Shown piece by piece: positions 60,787-64,000 of a DNA stretch of 64,000 nucleotides. Each line of letters begins with the position of its first letter. Within the stretch, counting starts at the first letter, position 1. The position numbers and the translations under genes were made by a program. The stretch is from NCBI RefSeq assembly GCF_000004195.4, contig NC_030678.2:96740904-96804903 (forward strand), in the 5' to 3' direction. Source of the DNA: Xenopus tropicalis (taxonomy: Eukaryota > Chordata > Amphibia > Anura > Pipidae). The notes beneath the pieces are model-generated. The model searched no databases, was not told the DNA's origin, and was given only the letters and a program-made list of their open reading frames with translations.

Positions 60787-61237
60787 TAAGATACGGACCT
60801 GTTATCCAGAATACCTGGGGCCTGCATTTTTCCATACTTTCCATCTCCATTCCTTGTCTGTTAAACATTATATAAACCCAATAGGATTGTTTTGCCTCCA
60901 TTATATCTTAGCTGGGATCAAGTACAAGGTACTGTTTTATTACAGAGAAAAAGGAATTATCAGTAAAAATTGTAATTATTTGATATTTGTGTTGAGTTGA
61001 CTTTGGCTGATTCTTCCGCTTCATCTTCTTATTCTTAGTGCCCCCCATTTTCTAAACGCTACTCCTCCTACAGTTTTAGGGGTACAACACCCAAACTCTC
61101 CACACTTCTTTGCCCTATAGCAGAGCAGGTTGCTTGTGCTTTTCTAAGCGATCCCGCCCCCCGTCTTTTTGTGGCGCCCCCCCAAACACCCAAATTTTTC
61201 CATTGACTTGGTTGACTGCGGTTCAAGGTTAGAAAAA

Positions 61238-62600
61238 GTGGGTGCAGCTACCAACAGCCAATCAGATTTTACCTATTGACTTTTATTGGGTAAATTCAAC
61301 CTGCTGCCATTCTCACAGTATTAACCGCAGGGTCCCTAAACTTTTCACAGTTGGTCACTAGGGGACTGCAGTTTTAGTTTAAAAAAAGTGGGCGGAGCCA
61401 CCAACAGCCAATAAGATTTCACCTATTGAATTTTATTGGTTTAATGCCAGGGTTCCCAAACTTTGCACAGTCAGTCACTGGGTGACTATGTTAAAAGTTT
61501 AGAAAAGTGGGTGGGGCCAACAACAGCCAATCAAATATCACCTATAGACTTCATATGTTTAAATTTAAACTGATGCCATTTATTAAATATTAATATTAAG
61601 GTCCCCAAACTTTGCAGCGCTAGTCACCAGGTAACTGCTGTTCAGAGTTAGAAAAAGTGGGTGGAGCCACCAACAGCCAATCAGATTTTAACTATTGATT
61701 TTCAATGGGGAAATTCAACCTGCTGCCATTCTTACAGTATTAGAACCAGGGTCCTAGGGGACTGCATTTTTAGGTTTTAAAAAGTGGGTGGAGCCACCAA
61801 CAGGCAATCAGACTTCACCTATTGAATTTTTTTTAAATTTAAAATTCTGCCTTTCTCACACTATTTATGTCAGGGTTCCAAAACGTTACACAATCAGTCA
61901 CTGGCTGACTACATATTCATGGTTAGAACAGCTGGGCAGAGCCAATCCATTTCCACCCATTTCATTGGTTTATATTTAAACTGATGCCATTATTAATTCC
62001 AGGGTTCTTAAACTTTCCAAAGTTAGTCACTGGGTATTTGCCATTCAAAGTTAGAAAAAAGTGGGTGGAGCCACCAACAGCCAATCACATTTCACCTATT
62101 TACTTTCAATGGTGAAGTGTAAAATGCTGTCAGTCCCACAATTTTTATGCAAAGTGTTTTTTGCAAAGCTGGTCACTGGGGGACTGAACTTCAAAAATAG
62201 AAAAAGTGGGTTGGGCAACTAACAGCCAATCAGATTTCATCCTTTGAATTTTATTGGTTTAAATTTAAAATGCTGTCATTCTCACACTATTTATGCCAGG
62301 GTGTCCACTGTTTGTCACTGGGTGACTTTGACTCAAGGTTAAAAAAAGTGGGTGGAGCCACCAACCACCAATCACAATTTACCTATTGACTTTTATTGGT
62401 TTAAATTTAAACTGCTGTCATTCTTTAACTATTAATCCTAGGTGCAGCCACCAACCGCCAATCAGATGTCATTTGTTGACTTTCAGTGGGAAAATTTAAA
62501 TTGCTGCCATTCAGACACTATTAAAACCAGGGTCCCCAAACTTTGCACAGTGGTTTTTACTATATAACTGTAGTCCAAGGTTAGAAAAAGTGGGTGGAGT
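61238..62600. repeat. Minisatellite-like array of ~150-bp units
   Basis: The block GTGGGTGGAGCCACCAACAG followed by CCAATCA recurs at about 61238, 61388, 61507, 61657, 61784, 61931, 62061, 62206, 62348, 62440 and 62590. Full units are 142-150 bp and several are shortened. Other constant words are TTTTATTGG, CCCAAACTTTGCACAG and GGTCACTGGGTGACT. Units differ from each other substantially, so the array is not recently homogenised. Confidence 0.9.
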
Positions 62601-62629
62601 CAACAAAAGATCAGATTTCAACTCAACAT

Positions 62630-62658
62630 GAAGTTTGTTCTCAAACTTCCCTTTCTAG
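62630..62658 (+). other. Hairpin followed by CTAG (possible Helitron-type 3' end)
   Basis: GAAGTTTG (62630-62637), loop TTCT, CAAACTTC (62642-62649), then CCTTT and CTAG (62655-62658), with T next. Rolling-circle Helitrons end in a short hairpin a few bases before CTRR and insert before T. The match is seen directly; the function is inferred. Confidence 0.5.
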
Positions 62659-62765
62659 TTATTATTATTATTATTTGGTTAAAGCAGAGTCTATGGAAGA
62701 TGGCCTTCCCGTAATTGAGAGCTTCCTGGATAACGGATTTCCAGATTATAGATCCTATACCTGTA

Positions 62766-63101
62766 TTATAGCACACACTGAATGAATCATCAGCATACGC
62801 AGTTTACCAGTCAATGTATTTACAAGTGAATCACTGCAAACCTGAAACACTTCATATCTCAAAAGAGTTTTATAAAGGCAGTAAAGTCCTTTGTGGAAGA
62901 GTAGGGATTACTACTGTCTGCAATATGCTAACTTTTCAATCCAGACCTCTCACACACCACAACTCTCTCCTCTTGGTGTTTTCACTTCCTACTTCTCTCT
63001 CTCCCCTGTCAATGCCCCTCCCACCTTTTATTGTGGGGGTTACCTGATTTAGATGCTTTCCCCCTCGGCTTCTTTACCAGAAGGGTTTCCCCCGGTTTTG
63101 G
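62766..63101. other. Unassigned DNA
   Basis: No feature recognised; CT-rich stretch 62940-63030. Confidence 0.35.
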
Positions 63102-63696
63102 CTTGCCCTGCACATGTTTATATCAATAAAGCTGGACAAGACTGGTGCTTTTAATGTGCAAACATTATTGTGAATTTTTTTTGCAATGTGAATGTCTACA
63201 AAAGCTTTTTAAATATGGCATATTTGCAAATTGGGAATATTTTGCGTCTGAGTTGCACAATCAGGGTCGGACTGGGGGGTGCAGGACCCACCGGGGCTCC
63301 CGCCCCAGGGGCCCTGCAGGTGCCCCAGCCGCGTCCCCTAACCCCCCCCAGGGGCCCCCCTAACCCCCCCGAAGGGCCCCCGCCTGACGTCCTCCCCGAG
63401 CGCGTATAAATTGAACGCGTCGGGGAGGAACAGTCAGTAGGGGGAGCGCCGGCAAAGGTCGGTCTGGGCCGCTGGGGCCCACTAGGGCCGGGGCCCACCG
63501 GGATTTTTCCCGGTGTCCCGGCGGCCCAGTCCGACCCTGTGCACAATAAACACACACAGAGGGCATGCTCATGCAAATTGCAATCTCATTTGCAAATTTT
63601 TGTGCCCAATTTATATTTCACTGCAACAGCCACAGCAGTGCAAAATATAGGAAAACATGCTTAAAACACCATTTGCGAAAAATATAAATGACCCCC
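63102..63696. mobile_element. GGGGTCATTTATAAA-family element, left-truncated and interrupted
   Basis: Aligns with 32830-32915 and 34807-35137: AAAGCTGGACAAGACTGGTGC, GCTTTTTAAATATGGCATA, GCATGCTCATGCAAAT, then ATATAAATGACCCCC. It is interrupted by the hAT-like element at 63262. It lacks the 1.9-kb insert seen in the other copy and so provides its empty site. Confidence 0.8.
63262..63539. mobile_element. GC-rich hAT-like element with perfect 8-bp duplication
   Basis: CAGGGTCGGACTGGG and CCCAGTCCGACCCTG are perfect inverted repeats. TGCACAAT occurs immediately outside both ends (63254-63261, 63540-63547). The interior is very GC-rich with many CpG (GAACGCGTCGGGGAGG). Long frames on both strands are proline/glycine-rich by-products; no transposase. 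Confidence 0.93.
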
Positions 63697-64000
63697 AGTG
63701 TCTGAATTCTTCTTGCCTGTTCCACGTTGAAACCCATTGTCAGGACCACATATGCCTGTATATGTGTGTATCCCTTGTGACTGCACACTACTGCTGATTT
63801 AGTTTATTTTCTCTAATTCATTTTTGTATTCTGTTTAGCTTTTTTTATGTATTAATTAATTCAGCTAAGTACTAGTTAGGAATAAAATTGTGATTAGTGC
63901 TAGTCATGTTTAGCTAGGGAGAATCAATTTACCTGACCTACACTTCTAAATCAATTCACCCCCTATCCTTTTCTAAATATACTGGCCCAGTCAGGGCACA
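63697..64000. other. Unassigned DNA to the window end
   Basis: No gene or element recognised. Confidence 0.35.

Larger units (their letters stand above)
60983..62663. mobile_element. 1.7-kb insertion carrying a ~150-bp tandem array
   Basis: Lies inside an older inverted-repeat element. It has a unique leader (60983-61230, including GCGATCCCGCCCCCCGTC), a tandem array of about eleven units (61238-62600), and a short tail with a perfect 8-bp hairpin and CTAG. There is no coding sequence. ATTATTTG borders the insertion on both sides (60973-60980 and about 62669-62676) and could be an 8-bp target duplication. Alternatively the CTAG followed by T is a Helitron-type 3' end. The two readings imply different mechanisms. 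Confidence 0.65.
60787..62765. mobile_element. TACAGGTATGGGA-family element split by a 1.7-kb insertion
   Basis: The left part (60787-60982) runs from TACGGACCTGTTATCC to AATTATTTGAT. The right part (62664-62765) resumes at ATTATTTGGTTAAAG and runs through GGAAGATGGCCTTCCCG to CCTATACCTGTA. Together they make one complete element in family order. Everything between is the insertion described separately. Confidence 0.85.

Noticed and set aside
61238..62600. Regularly repeated array considered as CRISPR
   Set aside because: Units are ~150 bp and diverge throughout with no unique spacers; vertebrate nuclear setting.
63196..63576. 126-codon proline/glycine-rich minus-strand frame
   Set aside because: Produced by the GC-rich interior of the hAT-like element, with a rival frame on the other strand.

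Overview
The window looks like non-coding nuclear DNA from a frog of the genus Xenopus (X. tropicalis or X. laevis). It is AT-rich, has no long host reading frame, and is dense with short inverted-repeat elements whose ends I recognise from memory as common Xenopus repeats. These are TTAAAGG... (T2/Kolobok-like), GGGGCACATTTACT..., TACAGGTATGGGA..., GGGGTCATTTATAAA..., and hAT-like CAGGG(T/C)CGGA.... I found no host exon, tRNA, rRNA, CRISPR array or operon, so this is probably intergenic DNA or the inside of a large intron. No search could be run; family names are by recognition.

Layout. 0-10 kb: a three-copy tandem repeat (764-1860), several small inverted-repeat elements including a nested pair (3460-3957), and a possible LTR split by another element (8780-9540). 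10-20 kb: T2-like elements, two large palindromes, a hAT-like element with a perfect 8-bp target duplication, and a CR1 tail. 20-32 kb: mostly single-copy-looking DNA with scattered elements; 29.0-29.7 kb has the look of conserved non-coding DNA. 32-39 kb: a densely nested stretch with a 1.9-kb T2-like element inside another element, a hAT element inside a palindrome, and a 542-bp foldback. 39-50 kb: more single-copy-looking DNA (notably 40.7-41.3 and 48.8-49.5 kb), a probable Penelope-like fragment and decayed elements. 50.9-52.5 kb: the only substantial coding sequence, a 5'-truncated CR1 LINE with a nearly complete reverse transcriptase frame. 54-64 kb: a reverse-strand CR1 tail, two independent LTR-like insertions, and a 1.7-kb insertion of about eleven ~150-bp tandem units interrupting an older element, then a hAT element nested in another repeat.

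No set of genes works together here. The biology on view is successive transposition. In-window empty-site comparisons, target duplications and interrupted termini give a partial order of events. The best candidates for something unusual are the tandem-repeat-bearing insertion at 60983-62663, which ends in a hairpin plus CTAG as rolling-circle (Helitron-type) elements do, and the three-copy repeat at 764-1860.
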